A stretch of DNA of 39,003 nucleotides from positions 88,185 through 127,187 of the forward strand of contig NZ_BBPP01000023.1 of the NCBI RefSeq assembly GCF_000787835.1, read 5' to 3'. A program made the translations under genes and the position numbers. Below the pieces are notes generated by a model that saw only the letters and a program-made list of their open reading frames with translations, searched no databases and had not been told where the DNA came from. Every line of letters begins with the position of its first letter. Within the stretch, counting starts at the first letter, position 1. This document shows positions 1 to 8,976 of the stretch, piece after piece. This DNA is from Streptacidiphilus melanogenes. Its GTDB lineage: Bacteria > Actinomycetota > Actinomycetes > Streptomycetales > Streptomycetaceae.

Positions 1-219
1 ACCACCGGCACGGTGAAGCTCGTCGACGGATCGACCATCTACGTGACCGACGCCACCGGCAACATCGTCAAGGTCACCACTGGCGGCTCCACCAAGGTGA
101 GCATCGCCCAGGCCGGCAAGGTCAGCCAGCTCAAGCCCGGTTCGACGGTCACCGTGCGCGGCACCGCCGACGCAAGCGGCGACGTGGCGGCGACCACCGT
201 GACGCAGGTGGGCGGCTGA
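1..219 (+). CDS. C-terminal fragment of a secreted or membrane-anchored protein (DUF5666-like beta domain)
   Basis: The reading frame is open from the first base and stops at 217-219, so only the last 72 residues are in the window. The fragment is rich in Val, Thr and Gly and alternates short beta-type segments: a V-L-DGSTIYVTDATGN stretch, then V-V-T, then a LKPGSTVTVRGTAD turn. This is the pattern of small OB-like beta-barrel domains such as DUF5666, which usually sit outside the membrane behind a Ser/Thr-rich linker. There are no Cys residues and no catalytic motif. It lies about 110 bp upstream of a response regulator on the same strand, so it may share its operon or be a target of it; that is inference. 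The family assignment is from general pattern, not a search. Confidence 0.6.
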   Translation, partial: TTGTVKLVDGSTIYVTDATGNIVKVTTGGSTKVSIAQAGKVSQLKPGSTVTVRGTADASGDVAATTVTQVGG

Positions 220-327
220 CTCGCACAGCGAACACTCATGAACTCCTCATCAACGGCCGTTAGCCTGCCGCTGCCGGTACCTCCGGCACGACCGGCCCAG
301 CCAGACCAGCAACCACCGGGGGCGCCC

Positions 328-1035
328 ATGGACACCGCCGAGGCCAGCCTGCTCGTCGTGGACGACGAGCCGAACATCCGCGAGCTGCTCTCCGCCTCGC
401 TCCGCTTCGCCGGTTTCCGGGTCGCCTCGGCCGCGACCGGGGCCGAGGCCGTCGCCGCCGTGCAGCGGTCCCGCCCCGACCTGGTGGTGCTGGACGTGAT
501 GCTGCCCGACGCCGACGGCTTCACCCTGGTGAAGCGGCTGCGGGACGACAGCGACCGGGACAAGATCCCGGTGATCTTCCTGACCGCCAAGGACGGCGTC
601 GAGGACAAGATCAGCGGCCTGACCGCCGGCGGCGACGACTACGTGACCAAGCCGTTCAGCCTGGAGGAGCTGATCGCCCGCATCCGGGCGATCCTCCGCC
701 GCACCGGCGGCCCGGCCGACGACGGCCGACTGGTCGTCGCCGACCTCGAGCTGGACCTCGTGGGCCACCAGGTGCACCGGTCCGGGCGGCCGGTCTCGCT
801 CTCGCCGACCGAGTTCAAGCTGCTCGAGTACCTGATGACGAACACCGGCCGGGTGGTCTCCAAGATGCAGATCCTCGACCACGTGTGGGCCTACGACTTC
901 GGCGGAGACCTCAGCATCGTCGAGTCCTACATCTCCTACCTGCGCCGGAAGATGGACTCTGGCGCGGAGGGCTCGCCGAAGCTGATCCACACGGTGCGTG
1001 GCGTCGGTTACGTCCTTCGCCGACCGGCTGTGTGA
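328..1035 (+). CDS. OmpR/PhoB-family response regulator
   Basis: DNA-binding response regulator partnered with the kinase that follows. Counting from an upstream ATG at 238, the receiver domain has acidic residues D42/D43, phospho-acceptor Asp86 (LVVLDVMLP), Thr116 and Lys138; a winged-helix effector follows (SLSPTEFKLLEYL, then VVESYISYLRRKMD and HTVRGVGYVLR). It closely resembles mycobacterial PhoP/TrcR-type regulators by eye (GGDDYVTKPFSLEE, DHVWAYDFGGD). I prefer ATG 328: the receiver begins 10 residues later, a GGGGG stretch lies just upstream, and codons between 238 and 328 have weaker third-position GC. The ATG at 238 would add a 30-residue Pro-rich tail. The stop at 1033-1035 is a few bases before the kinase start, indicating co-transcription. 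The signal sensed is unknown; proximity to cydA does not prove control of it. Confidence 0.93.
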   Translation: MDTAEASLLVVDDEPNIRELLSASLRFAGFRVASAATGAEAVAAVQRSRPDLVVLDVMLPDADGFTLVKRLRDDSDRDKIPVIFLTAKDGVEDKISGLTAGGDDYVTKPFSLEELIARIRAILRRTGGPADDGRLVVADLELDLVGHQVHRSGRPVSLSPTEFKLLEYLMTNTGRVVSKMQILDHVWAYDFGGDLSIVESYISYLRRKMDSGAEGSPKLIHTVRGVGYVLRRPAV

Positions 1036-1039
1036 TCAG

Positions 1040-2548
1040 GTGCGCCTCCGCTGGTCCCCGCGCTCCTGGCGGGTGAAGCCCAAGGTCCGTGGCCGGTTCT
1101 CGCTGCGCGTGCGGCTGCTCGCTCTCGCGATCGCGCTGGTCGCGCTCGGGCTGGTGGTGAGCGACACGCTGGTGCTCGGGAGCGTCCGGAAGGAGCTCGT
1201 GCAGCGGGTGGACACGCAGCTGCAGCGCTTCGGCGACACTGCCGTCTTCCGTGTCACGGACCCGGTCAAGCGCCCACCGTTGCCGCCCGCGGGCGTCGGC
1301 CGCCCCCGCAACTGGCTGCCCAGCCAGTACGTGGTCACGGACATCGACGCGAACGGGCACTACAGCGCCCTGCTCACCCAGCCCGTCGAGCAGGGCGATC
1401 CGCTGCCGAAGTTCCCCGTGCTGGACGCGAACCAGCTGGCGGTGCGGATGGGCCACGCCTTCACGGTGCCGGCCGACCACGGCGGCGGGAGCTGGCGGGT
1501 GCTGATCCTGCCCCGCTCCGGGGCGTCGGGCGCGGGCGTGGTCGTGGCGGCGTCGCTGGACGACACCGACGCGATGTTGGCCAAGCTCAACAACGGGTTC
1601 CTCGCGATCGGCGGCGGCGTGCTGCTGGTGCTGACCGTCGCCGGGTTCTTCGCGGTGCGCGCCGGGCTCGGTCCGCTGCGGCGGATCGAGCAGGCCGCGC
1701 ACCAGATCGCGGAGCAGACCGCGGCCGGGCAACCGCCCACGCACCGCGTGCCGGACGCCGAGACGGACCCGCGCACGGAGGTGGGCAGCCTTGCGCGTTC
1801 GCTCAACTCGATGCTGGAGCAGATCGAGGCGGGCTTCGCCGCGCGCACCCGCTCCGAGGAGCGGATGCGCGCGTTCATCGCCGACGCCAGCCACGAGCTG
1901 CGCACGCCGCTCTCCGGCATCCGCGGCTTCGCCGAGCTCTACCGGATGGGCGCGCTGCCGGACGAGGCCGACGTCAAGCGCACGATGAGCCGCATCGAGA
2001 GCGAGGCGGTGCGCATGAGCGGGCTGGTCGAGGACCTGCTGACGCTCGCGCGGCTCGACGAGCAACGGCCGCTGCTGCTCGCGCCGATGGACCTGCGCAC
2101 GCTGGCCGCGGACGCGCTGCACGACACCACCGCGCTGGACCCCACCCGTGCGGTCAGCCTGACCGGTGCGGCCGGGGCGACGACGCCCGGCGCGGCGCTG
2201 GTCCTGGGCGACGAGGCGCGGCTGCGCCAGGTGGTGACCAACCTGGTCGGCAACGCGGTCAAGCACACCCCTGTCGGCACCTCGGTGCGGATCGGCGTGG
2301 GGACCGTGAACGGCGAGGGCGTCATCGAGGTCGCCGACGAGGGCCCGGGGTTGAGCCCGGAGCAGGCGGCCCGGGTGTTCGAGCGCTTTTACCGGGTCGA
2401 CGCCTCACGCAGCCGACGCGACGGCGGGGGAGCGGGGTTGGGCCTCGCCATCGTCTCCGCGCTGACCCAGGCCCACGGCGGCCGGGTCGAGTTGGAGACC
2501 GCGCCGGGCGCCGGCGCCGTCTTCCGGATCTTCCTTCCGAGCGCCTGA
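1040..2548 (+). CDS. Membrane sensor histidine kinase (HAMP-HisKA-HATPase)
   Basis: Cognate kinase of the preceding regulator. From GTG 1040 it is 502 aa: a basic N-terminus, TM1 at about residues 24-45, an extracytoplasmic sensor region of about 140 residues, TM2 at about 188-210, then HAMP. The HisKA H-box is ADASHELRTPLSG, with the phospho-acceptor His at about residue 285. The ATPase domain has an N-box (NLVGNAVKHTP, about 401), G1 (DEGPGLSP), an F-box (FERFYR) and G2 (GAGLGLAIV). The longest frame would start at GTG 998 inside the regulator gene; GTG 1040 is 4 nt after the regulator stop and GTG 1073 is a third possibility. Architecture matches the TrcS/PhoR class of actinobacterial kinases. 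The sensor region has no recognisable small-molecule fold, so the stimulus is not predictable. Confidence 0.93.
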   Translation: MRLRWSPRSWRVKPKVRGRFSLRVRLLALAIALVALGLVVSDTLVLGSVRKELVQRVDTQLQRFGDTAVFRVTDPVKRPPLPPAGVGRPRNWLPSQYVVTDIDANGHYSALLTQPVEQGDPLPKFPVLDANQLAVRMGHAFTVPADHGGGSWRVLILPRSGASGAGVVVAASLDDTDAMLAKLNNGFLAIGGGVLLVLTVAGFFAVRAGLGPLRRIEQAAHQIAEQTAAGQPPTHRVPDAETDPRTEVGSLARSLNSMLEQIEAGFAARTRSEERMRAFIADASHELRTPLSGIRGFAELYRMGALPDEADVKRTMSRIESEAVRMSGLVEDLLTLARLDEQRPLLLAPMDLRTLAADALHDTTALDPTRAVSLTGAAGATTPGAALVLGDEARLRQVVTNLVGNAVKHTPVGTSVRIGVGTVNGEGVIEVADEGPGLSPEQAARVFERFYRVDASRSRRDGGGAGLGLAIVSALTQAHGGRVELETAPGAGAVFRIFLPSA

Positions 2549-2653
2549 ACGCGGTGCTCGCCCGATCCCTGCGTGATCGGTGCGTACGCGTTCAGGTGTG
2601 CTCGTGATCACTCGGTCGGCCTACGTGACGCGCGCCACGCCGGACACCTGACA

Positions 2654-2668
2654 CCCGTCTGAGACGGG
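2654..2668 (+). terminator. Probable terminator hairpin after the two-component pair
   Basis: CCCGTC at 2654-2659 pairs perfectly with GACGGG at 2663-2668 around a TGA loop, about 105 bp after the kinase stop. There is no U-tract, which is common for streptomycete terminators. It could instead be a 7+1+7 palindromic operator. Confidence 0.4.
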
Positions 2669-2773
2669 CCCCACGGCAATCGACGAAGTGTCGATCTGCG
2701 CTGGTCAGAGTGTGCCTGATGGGCGCTGTCGACCCACCCCACCCCCCTGTCAGTCTCTCCGGAACGACATGGT

Positions 2774-2779
2774 GATAAT
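2774..2779 (+). promoter_or_regulatory. Candidate -10 box of the cydA promoter
   Basis: GATAAT, preceded by a T (TGATAAT), is the best -10-like hexamer in the gap. It would place the transcription start near 2786, inside the Rex-type operator, as expected for a repressed promoter. No good -35 was seen at 16-18 bp. Confidence 0.4.
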
Positions 2780-2784
2780 TAGCT

Positions 2785-2800
2785 TGTGATCGTGTTCACG
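2785..2800 (+). promoter_or_regulatory. Rex-type redox operator (ROP) for cydABCD
   Basis: TGTGATCGTGTTCACG matches the streptomycete Rex consensus TGTGAAC-NNN-TTCACA at 11 of 13 defined positions. Rex senses NADH/NAD+ and represses cydABCD in S. coelicolor, so both position and downstream genes fit. A second half-site, TTCACAAG (2801-2808), follows directly. It forms a wider inverted repeat with CTTGTGA at 2783-2789, so two overlapping operators are possible. Confidence 0.75.
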
Positions 2801-2903
2801 TTCACAAGCGCACGATCATTTCGTGTTCAACTCGCATGTCCCACACAAGTAGGACGAAAAGTGCGTTGATGAACCGAATGGCCGCCCTATGAGGAGGGAA
2901 CCC

Positions 2904-4445
2904 GTGGAGCTCGCGCTCGCTCACGAGACGATGGCGCGATGGCAGTTCGGCATCACCACCGTCTACCACTTCCTCTTCGTGCCCCTGACGATCTCCCTGT
3001 CCGCGCTCGTCGCCGGCCTGCAGACGGCCTGGGTGCGCACGGGCCGGGAGAAGTACTTCAAGGCCACGAAGTTCTGGGGCAAGCTCTTCCTGATCAACAT
3101 CGCGATGGGCGTGGTCACCGGCATCGTGCAGGAGTTCCAGTTCGGCATGAGCTGGTCGAACTACTCCCGCTTCGTCGGTGACATCTTCGGCGCCCCGCTC
3201 GCCTTCGAGGCGCTGATCGCCTTCTTCTTCGAGTCCACCTTCATCGGACTGTGGATCTTCGGTTGGGACCGGCTGCCCAAGAAGCTGCACCTGCTGTCCA
3301 TATGGATGGTGTCCATCGGCACCGTCCTGTCCGCCTACTTCATCCTGGCGGCCAACTCCTGGATGCAGCACCCGGTCGGCTACGAGCTCAAGAACGGGCG
3401 CGCCCAGCTGACCGACTTCCCCAAGGTGCTGTTCCAGAACACCACCCTGGTCGTCGTCTTCCACACCATCACCGCGGCGTTCCTGGTCGGCGGCGCGTTC
3501 ATGATCGGCATCGCGGCCTACCAGCTGCGGAAGGCGTCCCGCCTCGCCGCCGAGGACCGGGAGCCGGTCAAGGTCGCCTCGATGAAGACCTCGCTGCGGC
3601 TCGGTCTGGTGGTCTGCCTGCTGGCCGGCCTCGGCACCGCGATCAGCGGCGACGCGCTCGGCAAGGTCATGTTCGAGCAGCAGCCGATGAAGATGGCCGC
3701 CGCCGAGGCCCTGTGGGACACCGAATCCCCGGCGCCCTTCTCGGTGTTCGCCTACGGCGACGTCGCCAGGGGACACAACACCGTCGAGGTCACCGTCCCC
3801 GGCCTGCTCTCCTTCCTGGCCAAGGGCGACTTCACCTCCCCGGTGCCCGGCATCAACAACACCAACGCCGCGGAGAAGGCCAAGTTCGGTGACAAGGCCC
3901 CGAACTACGAGCCGAACATCCCCACCACCTTCTGGGCCTTCCGCTGGATGATCGGCTTCGGCATGACGTCCTTTGTGATCGCCGCCGTCGGCCTCTGGCT
4001 GACCCGCCGACGCTTCTGGCTCGCCCCCGAGTTCCGGCGGGCCGGCGACGAGGTGCCGCTCTTCATGCTCACCAGGACCCGCGAGCTCGGCCCGACCCTG
4101 ACCAAGTGGGCCTGGCGTGGCGCCATCTGGACCCTGGCCTTCCCGCTGATCGCCTGCTCCTGGGGCTGGATCTTCACCGAGATGGGCCGCCAGCCGTGGG
4201 TCGTCTACGGGCTGATGACCACCGCCGACGCGGTCTCCCCCGGCGTCTCCATCGGTGAGCAGTGGACCTCGCTCATCGTCCTCACCCTGCTCTACGGGAT
4301 CCTCGCGGTCGTCGAGGTCAAGCTGATGGTCAAGTACGCCAAGGCCGGACCGACCGACGAACAGCCGCCGACGAAGGACCCGACGCTCGGCGGTCCCCCG
4401 GCGGGGTCCGAGGACGCCGACAAGCCCTTCGCCTTCGCGTACTGA
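2904..4445 (+). CDS. cydA: Cytochrome bd oxidase subunit I
   Basis: Haem-bearing subunit of the bd-type quinol oxidase, a high-affinity membrane terminal oxidase reducing O2 to water at low oxygen. From GTG 2904 it is 513 aa; the strong ribosome site GAGGAGGGA (2891-2899) fits this start rather than the ATG at 2889, which overlaps the site. Expected haem ligands are visible: His22 (TTVYHFLF), His187 (VVFHTITAAF) and Met349 (FRWMIGFGM). The family signature GRQPW is at 428-432. The loop between the quinol-side helices is short, as in Gram-positive CydA. The C-terminal tail after the last helix is Pro/Asp-rich. cydB follows 13 bp later with its own GAGGAG site. Control by the upstream Rex-type operator is strongly suggested. 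Confidence 0.97.
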   Translation: MELALAHETMARWQFGITTVYHFLFVPLTISLSALVAGLQTAWVRTGREKYFKATKFWGKLFLINIAMGVVTGIVQEFQFGMSWSNYSRFVGDIFGAPLAFEALIAFFFESTFIGLWIFGWDRLPKKLHLLSIWMVSIGTVLSAYFILAANSWMQHPVGYELKNGRAQLTDFPKVLFQNTTLVVVFHTITAAFLVGGAFMIGIAAYQLRKASRLAAEDREPVKVASMKTSLRLGLVVCLLAGLGTAISGDALGKVMFEQQPMKMAAAEALWDTESPAPFSVFAYGDVARGHNTVEVTVPGLLSFLAKGDFTSPVPGINNTNAAEKAKFGDKAPNYEPNIPTTFWAFRWMIGFGMTSFVIAAVGLWLTRRRFWLAPEFRRAGDEVPLFMLTRTRELGPTLTKWAWRGAIWTLAFPLIACSWGWIFTEMGRQPWVVYGLMTTADAVSPGVSIGEQWTSLIVLTLLYGILAVVEVKLMVKYAKAGPTDEQPPTKDPTLGGPPAGSEDADKPFAFAY

Positions 4446-4458
4446 GGAGACGGACGCC

Positions 4459-5454
4459 ATGCACCTTCACGACGTCTGGTTCGTGCTGATCGCGGTCCTC
4501 TGGATCGGCTACTTCTTCCTGGAGGGCTTCGACTTCGGCGTCGGGATCCTCACCAGGATCCTGGCCAGGGACGAGCGCGAGCGCCGCGTCCTGATCAACA
4601 CCATCGGCCCGGTCTGGGACGGCAACGAGGTCTGGTTGCTCACGGCCGCCGGCGCGACCTTCGCCGCCTTCCCCGACTGGTACGCCACCCTGTTCAGCGG
4701 CTTCTACCTGCCGCTGCTGCTCATCCTGGTCTGCCTGATCATCCGCGGGGTCGCCTTCGAGTACCGGGCCAAGCGGGACGACGCGCCGTGGAAGCGCAAC
4801 TGGGACCACGCCATCTTCTGGTGCTCCCTGCTGCCGGCCTTCCTGTGGGGCGTCGCCTTCGGCAACATCGTTCACGGCACCAAGATCGACGCCCACATGG
4901 AGTACGTGGGCAACTTCTTCGATCTGCTGAACGTCTACTCGATCCTGGGCGGCGTGGTGACGCTGACCCTGTTCACCTTCCACGGGTCCGTCTTCACCGC
5001 GCTGAAGACCAACGGGGAGATCCGCGAGCGGGCCCGAGCCCTGGCCCTGAAGGTGGGTGTGGTCACCGCGCTGGCGGCGCTGGCCTTCCTGATCTGGACC
5101 CAGCTGCACCGCGGCGACAGCTGGTCGTTCGCGGCCATGGTCGTCGCCGTGCTCGCGCTGGTCGGCGCCATCGGCATGAACCAGATCGGCCGCGAGGGCT
5201 GGGCGTTCCTCCTCTCCGGAGTGACCGTCGTCGCGGCCGTGGCGATGCTCTTCCTGACCCTCTTCCCCGACGTGATGCCGTCCTCGCTGAACCCGGCCTG
5301 GTCGCTGACCGTCAGCAACGCCTCGGCGTCGTCGTACACGCTGGGGATCATGACCTGGGTGGCGGGCTTCATGACGCCCGTGGTGCTCGCCTACCAGGGC
5401 TGGACCTACTGGGTGTTCCGCCGCCGCATCGGCGTGCAGAACATGCCCGCCTGA
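4459..5454 (+). CDS. cydB: Cytochrome bd oxidase subunit II
   Basis: Structural partner of CydA, 331 aa, with multiple membrane helices. The N-terminus (HDVWFVLIAVLWIGYFFLEG, then FDFGVG) is the typical CydB first helix, followed by the conserved GPVWDGNEVWLLTAAGATFAAFP segment. The protein ends in a short basic cytoplasmic tail. It starts 13 bp after the cydA stop, with GAGGAGAC as ribosome site, and is followed 18 bp later by cydCD, so cydA-cydB-cydCD form one operon. Length is normal for the family and no key segment is missing. Confidence 0.96.
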   Translation: MHLHDVWFVLIAVLWIGYFFLEGFDFGVGILTRILARDERERRVLINTIGPVWDGNEVWLLTAAGATFAAFPDWYATLFSGFYLPLLLILVCLIIRGVAFEYRAKRDDAPWKRNWDHAIFWCSLLPAFLWGVAFGNIVHGTKIDAHMEYVGNFFDLLNVYSILGGVVTLTLFTFHGSVFTALKTNGEIRERARALALKVGVVTALAALAFLIWTQLHRGDSWSFAAMVVAVLALVGAIGMNQIGREGWAFLLSGVTVVAAVAMLFLTLFPDVMPSSLNPAWSLTVSNASASSYTLGIMTWVAGFMTPVVLAYQGWTYWVFRRRIGVQNMPA

Positions 5455-5472
5455 TCCGCCGAGGAGAAGAAA

Positions 5473-8400
5473 GTGAAGCCCGTCGACCCGCGTCTGCTGC
5501 GGTACGCCCGTGCGACCCGGATGTTCCTGCTGGCCTCGGTGGCGCTCGGCACGCTCGGCGCCGGGCTGGTCATCGCACAGGCGATGCTGGTGGCGCAGAT
5601 CGTCGTCGGCTGCTTCCAGCACGGAGAGGGGCTCGGCCGGCTGGCCGGGCCCCTGGCCGCGCTCGCGGCGGTCTCGCTCGGCCGCGGCGCCGTCGCCTGG
5701 GCGACGGAGGCCGTCGCCCACCGGGCCTCGGCGCAGGTCAAGTCGCAGCTGCGCGAGCAGTTGCTCGCCCGGGCCGCCGCGCTCGGCCCCGGCTGGCTGG
5801 CCCGGCAGCGCAGCGGCGAGCTGGTCACCCTGGCCACCCGCGGCGTCGACGCGCTGGACGAGTACTTCGCCCGCTACGTGCCGCAGTTGGCGCTCTCGGT
5901 GATCGTGCCGGTGGCCGTGCTGGCCCGGATCGTCTTCGCCGACTGGGTCTCCGCCGCCATCATCGTGGCGACCCTGCCGCTGATCCCGGTCTTCATGGTT
6001 CTGATCGGGATGGCCACCCAGAGCCGGATGGACCGCCAGTGGCGCACCCTCGGCCGGCTCTCGCACCACTTCCTCGACGTGGTCGCGGGCCTGCCGACGC
6101 TGCAGGTCTTTGGCCGGGCCAAGGCCCAGGCCGAGTCGATCCGCAGGATCACCGCCCAGTACCGCCGGGCCACCCTGCGCACGCTGCGCATCGCCTTCGT
6201 GTCGTCCTTCGCCCTGGAGCTGCTGTCGACGCTGTCGGTGGCGCTGGTCGCGGTCAGCATCGGCATGCGGCTGGTGGACGGCGGCCTCGACCTCTACACG
6301 GGGCTGGTCGTGCTGGTCCTGGCCCCGGAGGCGTACCTGCCGATCCGTCAGGTCGGCACCCACTACCACGCCAGCGTCGAGGGCCTGGCGGCGGCGGAGC
6401 AGATCTTCGCGGTGCTGGAGACGCCGGTGGCCGACTCCCCCGTCACACCGTCGGCGTCTTCGTCCTCGTCGGTGGACGGCGGTGTGCGGGTCGACGGGTT
6501 GACCGTCCGCTACGAGGGTCGCGAGCACCCGGCGCTGGAGGACTTCTCGCTCCAGGTCGCCCCGGGGGAGACCGTCGCCGTCACCGGCCCCTCGGGCGCG
6601 GGCAAGTCGACGCTGCTGGCGGCACTGCTGGGGTTTGCGCCCGTCGCCGGGGGCTCCATCGCGGCACCCGCCCACGAGCGGATCGCCTGGGTGCCGCAGC
6701 ACCCCTACCTCTTCGCCGGGACCGTCGCCGACAACGTCCGTCTGGCGCGTCCGGACGCCTCCGACGAGCAGGTGCGGCAGGCCCTGGTCGCCGCGCAGGC
6801 CTGGGAGTTCGTCGCCGGGCTGCCGCAGTGTGCGTCGACCCGCATCGGCGAGGCGGGCGCAGGACTGTCGGCCGGACAGCGCCGCCGCGTCGCGCTGGCC
6901 CGCGCCTTTCTCGCCGACCGCGAGCTGGTGCTGCTGGACGAGCCGACGGCCGGGCTGGACAACGAGAACGAGGCGGCGGTCATCGCGGCCATCCGCGAGC
7001 TGGCGGACGGCCGGACGGTGATCCTCACGTCGCACCGGCCCGCGCTGCTGGCCCTCGCCGACCGGCGTGTGGCGCTGCCGGGCGCGGTCCCCTCCGCCGG
7101 GGAATCCGCCGGGGGTGCCGTCCTCCCCGGCCTCGCCGTCCATGCGGCGCTCGCCGAGGAACCGTCGTCCGTGCCCGAGCAGTCCGGCACGTCCGACGCC
7201 GAGACCCCCCGGGCTCCTTCGGACGGCGCGACCGGTGCAGGCTGGTCGACCTGGCCGAGGCCTCGGCTCGGCCCGGCGATCGTCCTCGGCGGGCTCGCCC
7301 TGGTCTGCGCCACCGCACTGATGGGGACCTCGGGTTGGCTGATCTCCCGGGCCTCGCAGCAGCCGCCCGTGCTCTACCTGATGGTGGCCGTGACGGCCAC
7401 CCGCGCCTTCGGCATCGGTCGCTCGGTGCTCCGCTACGCGGAGCGGCTGGTCAGCCACGACGCCGTGCTGCGCAGCCTCGGCGCGCTGCGCACTGCCGTC
7501 TACGCCCGGCTCGAACGCCTCGCCCCCGCGGGCCTGGGGGCGACCTTCCGGCGCGGGGACTTGCTCGCCCGCATGGTCGCCGACGTGGACGCGATGCAGG
7601 ACCACTACCTGCGCTACCGCCTCCCGCTGGCCGCGACGGGGCTGGCCGGCGCCGTCACCGTTGGCCTCGTCTCCTGGTTGCTGCCGTCGGCCGGGCTGCT
7701 GCTGGCGATCGGCCTGCTCCTGGCCGGTGTGCTGGTTCCGCTGCTGGCCGTACGGCTGTCGGTTCGCGCCGAGCGCGCCCAGGCCGAGACGCGTGGGCGG
7801 CTGACCGGGGAGGTCGTCGGACTGCTCGACGGCGCGGCCGAACTGACCGTCAGCGGCGCGCTGCCCTCGCGGCTGGACGCGCTGCGCGCGATCGACACCG
7901 AGCTGACCGGGCAGCAGCGCCGCTCGGCGGCGGGCCTCGGCCTCGGCACCGGTCTGACCACCGCGCTCACCGGCCTGACCGCCGTGGCCTGCGCGGCTGT
8001 GGGCATCACGGCGGTGACGGGCGGTCGCCTGCACGGCGTCTGGCTTGCGGTGCTGCTGCTCACGCCGCTGGCGGCGTTCGAGGGCGTGACCGGTTTGACG
8101 GCCGCCGCACAGACCCGCCAGCGCGGGCTGCGCTCGGCGGCACGGCTCGCCGAGCTCGCGGAAGCGCCGGAGCCGGTCGCCGAGCCCGTCTCGCCCGTCG
8201 ACCTGCCCGCCGAGCCGCTGCCGCTGCGCGTCCGCGACCTCACCGTCGTCTGGCCGGGCCGGACCGAGCCGGCGCTGCGCGGCGTCTCCCTCGACCTCGC
8301 CCCCGGCCGCCGCGTCGCGGTCGTCGGTCCGAGCGGCTCCGGCAAGACGACGCTGGCGCACGCGTTGCTCCGCTTCGTCGAGCCGGCTTCCGGCAGCGTC

Positions 8401-8976
8401 GCCCTCGGCGGCGTCGACACCCGCACCCTCGCGGGCGACGACGTCCGACGCGCCGTGGGCCTGTGCGCCCAGGACGCCCACGTCTTCGACAGCAACCTGC
8501 GCGAGAACCTCCGTCTCGCCCGCCCCTCGGCCACGGACGCGGAGCTCCTGGCGGCCCTGGATGCCGCCCGTCTCGCGGACTTCGTCCGCGCCCTGCCCGA
8601 CGGGCTGGACACGATGGTCGGCGAGCACGGCGCGGCGCTCTCCGGGGGGCAGCGCCAGCGCCTGGCCCTCGCACGGGCGTTGCTCGCCGACTTCCCCGCC
8701 CTGGTCCTCGACGAACCGGCGGAGCACCTCGACCTCCCCACCGCCGACGCCCTGACCGCGGACCTGCTGGCGGCCACGGAGGGCCGGGCGACCGTCCTGA
8801 TCACCCACCGGCTGGCCGGCCTGGACGCGGTCGACGAGATCGTCGTGCTCGACGGCGGCCGGGTCGTGCAGCGCGGCACGTGGCAGGAGCTGGTGGCCGT
8901 GGACGGCCTGCTGCGCGAGCTGTGGACCCGCGAGCAGGAGGGCGAACGGGAGGCCGGGATGGTCACCGCCCGCTGA
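5473..8976 (+). CDS. cydCD: CydD-CydC fused ABC exporter for cytochrome bd assembly
   Basis: A single 1167-aa protein combining two half-transporters, the usual actinobacterial form. It is required to assemble cytochrome bd; in E. coli CydDC exports thiols/haem-related substrates to the periplasm. First half (about 1-560, CydD-like): membrane helices, then an ATPase with Walker A GPSGAGKST at 372-380, the variant signature LSAGQRRR, Walker B LVLLDEPTAGLD and SHRPA switch. A Ser/Pro-rich linker follows. Second half (about 600-1167, CydC-like): membrane domain, Walker A GPSGSGKTT at 952-960, consensus LSGGQRQR, Walker B ALVLDEPAEHLD and THRLAG. GTG 5473 is chosen from the GAGGAGAAG site just upstream. 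The last 14 bp overlap the convergent BRO-N gene. Confidence 0.96.
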   Translation: MKPVDPRLLRYARATRMFLLASVALGTLGAGLVIAQAMLVAQIVVGCFQHGEGLGRLAGPLAALAAVSLGRGAVAWATEAVAHRASAQVKSQLREQLLARAAALGPGWLARQRSGELVTLATRGVDALDEYFARYVPQLALSVIVPVAVLARIVFADWVSAAIIVATLPLIPVFMVLIGMATQSRMDRQWRTLGRLSHHFLDVVAGLPTLQVFGRAKAQAESIRRITAQYRRATLRTLRIAFVSSFALELLSTLSVALVAVSIGMRLVDGGLDLYTGLVVLVLAPEAYLPIRQVGTHYHASVEGLAAAEQIFAVLETPVADSPVTPSASSSSSVDGGVRVDGLTVRYEGREHPALEDFSLQVAPGETVAVTGPSGAGKSTLLAALLGFAPVAGGSIAAPAHERIAWVPQHPYLFAGTVADNVRLARPDASDEQVRQALVAAQAWEFVAGLPQCASTRIGEAGAGLSAGQRRRVALARAFLADRELVLLDEPTAGLDNENEAAVIAAIRELADGRTVILTSHRPALLALADRRVALPGAVPSAGESAGGAVLPGLAVHAALAEEPSSVPEQSGTSDAETPRAPSDGATGAGWSTWPRPRLGPAIVLGGLALVCATALMGTSGWLISRASQQPPVLYLMVAVTATRAFGIGRSVLRYAERLVSHDAVLRSLGALRTAVYARLERLAPAGLGATFRRGDLLARMVADVDAMQDHYLRYRLPLAATGLAGAVTVGLVSWLLPSAGLLLAIGLLLAGVLVPLLAVRLSVRAERAQAETRGRLTGEVVGLLDGAAELTVSGALPSRLDALRAIDTELTGQQRRSAAGLGLGTGLTTALTGLTAVACAAVGITAVTGGRLHGVWLAVLLLTPLAAFEGVTGLTAAAQTRQRGLRSAARLAELAEAPEPVAEPVSPVDLPAEPLPLRVRDLTVVWPGRTEPALRGVSLDLAPGRRVAVVGPSGSGKTTLAHALLRFVEPASGSVALGGVDTRTLAGDDVRRAVGLCAQDAHVFDSNLRENLRLARPSATDAELLAALDAARLADFVRALPDGLDTMVGEHGAALSGGQRQRLALARALLADFPALVLDEPAEHLDLPTADALTADLLAATEGRATVLITHRLAGLDAVDEIVVLDGGRVVQRGTWQELVAVDGLLRELWTREQEGEREAGMVTAR

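Larger units (their letters stand above)
2549..2903 (+). other. Intergenic regulatory region upstream of cydA
   Basis: 355 bp without a gene. The first part holds a perfect hairpin (CCCGTC-TGA-GACGGG, 2654-2668) that could end the kinase transcript and a weaker inverted repeat at 2679-2695 (ATCGAC/GTCGAT). The last third is markedly AT-richer than the surroundings and contains the cydA promoter and Rex-type operator listed separately. No tRNA or small ORF was seen. Confidence 0.6.

Noticed and set aside
4330-8808. 1492-codon open frame on the minus strand
   Set aside because: It lies wholly antisense to cydB and cydCD, is dominated by Arg, Gly, Gln and His, and exists only because stop codons are rare in high-GC DNA.
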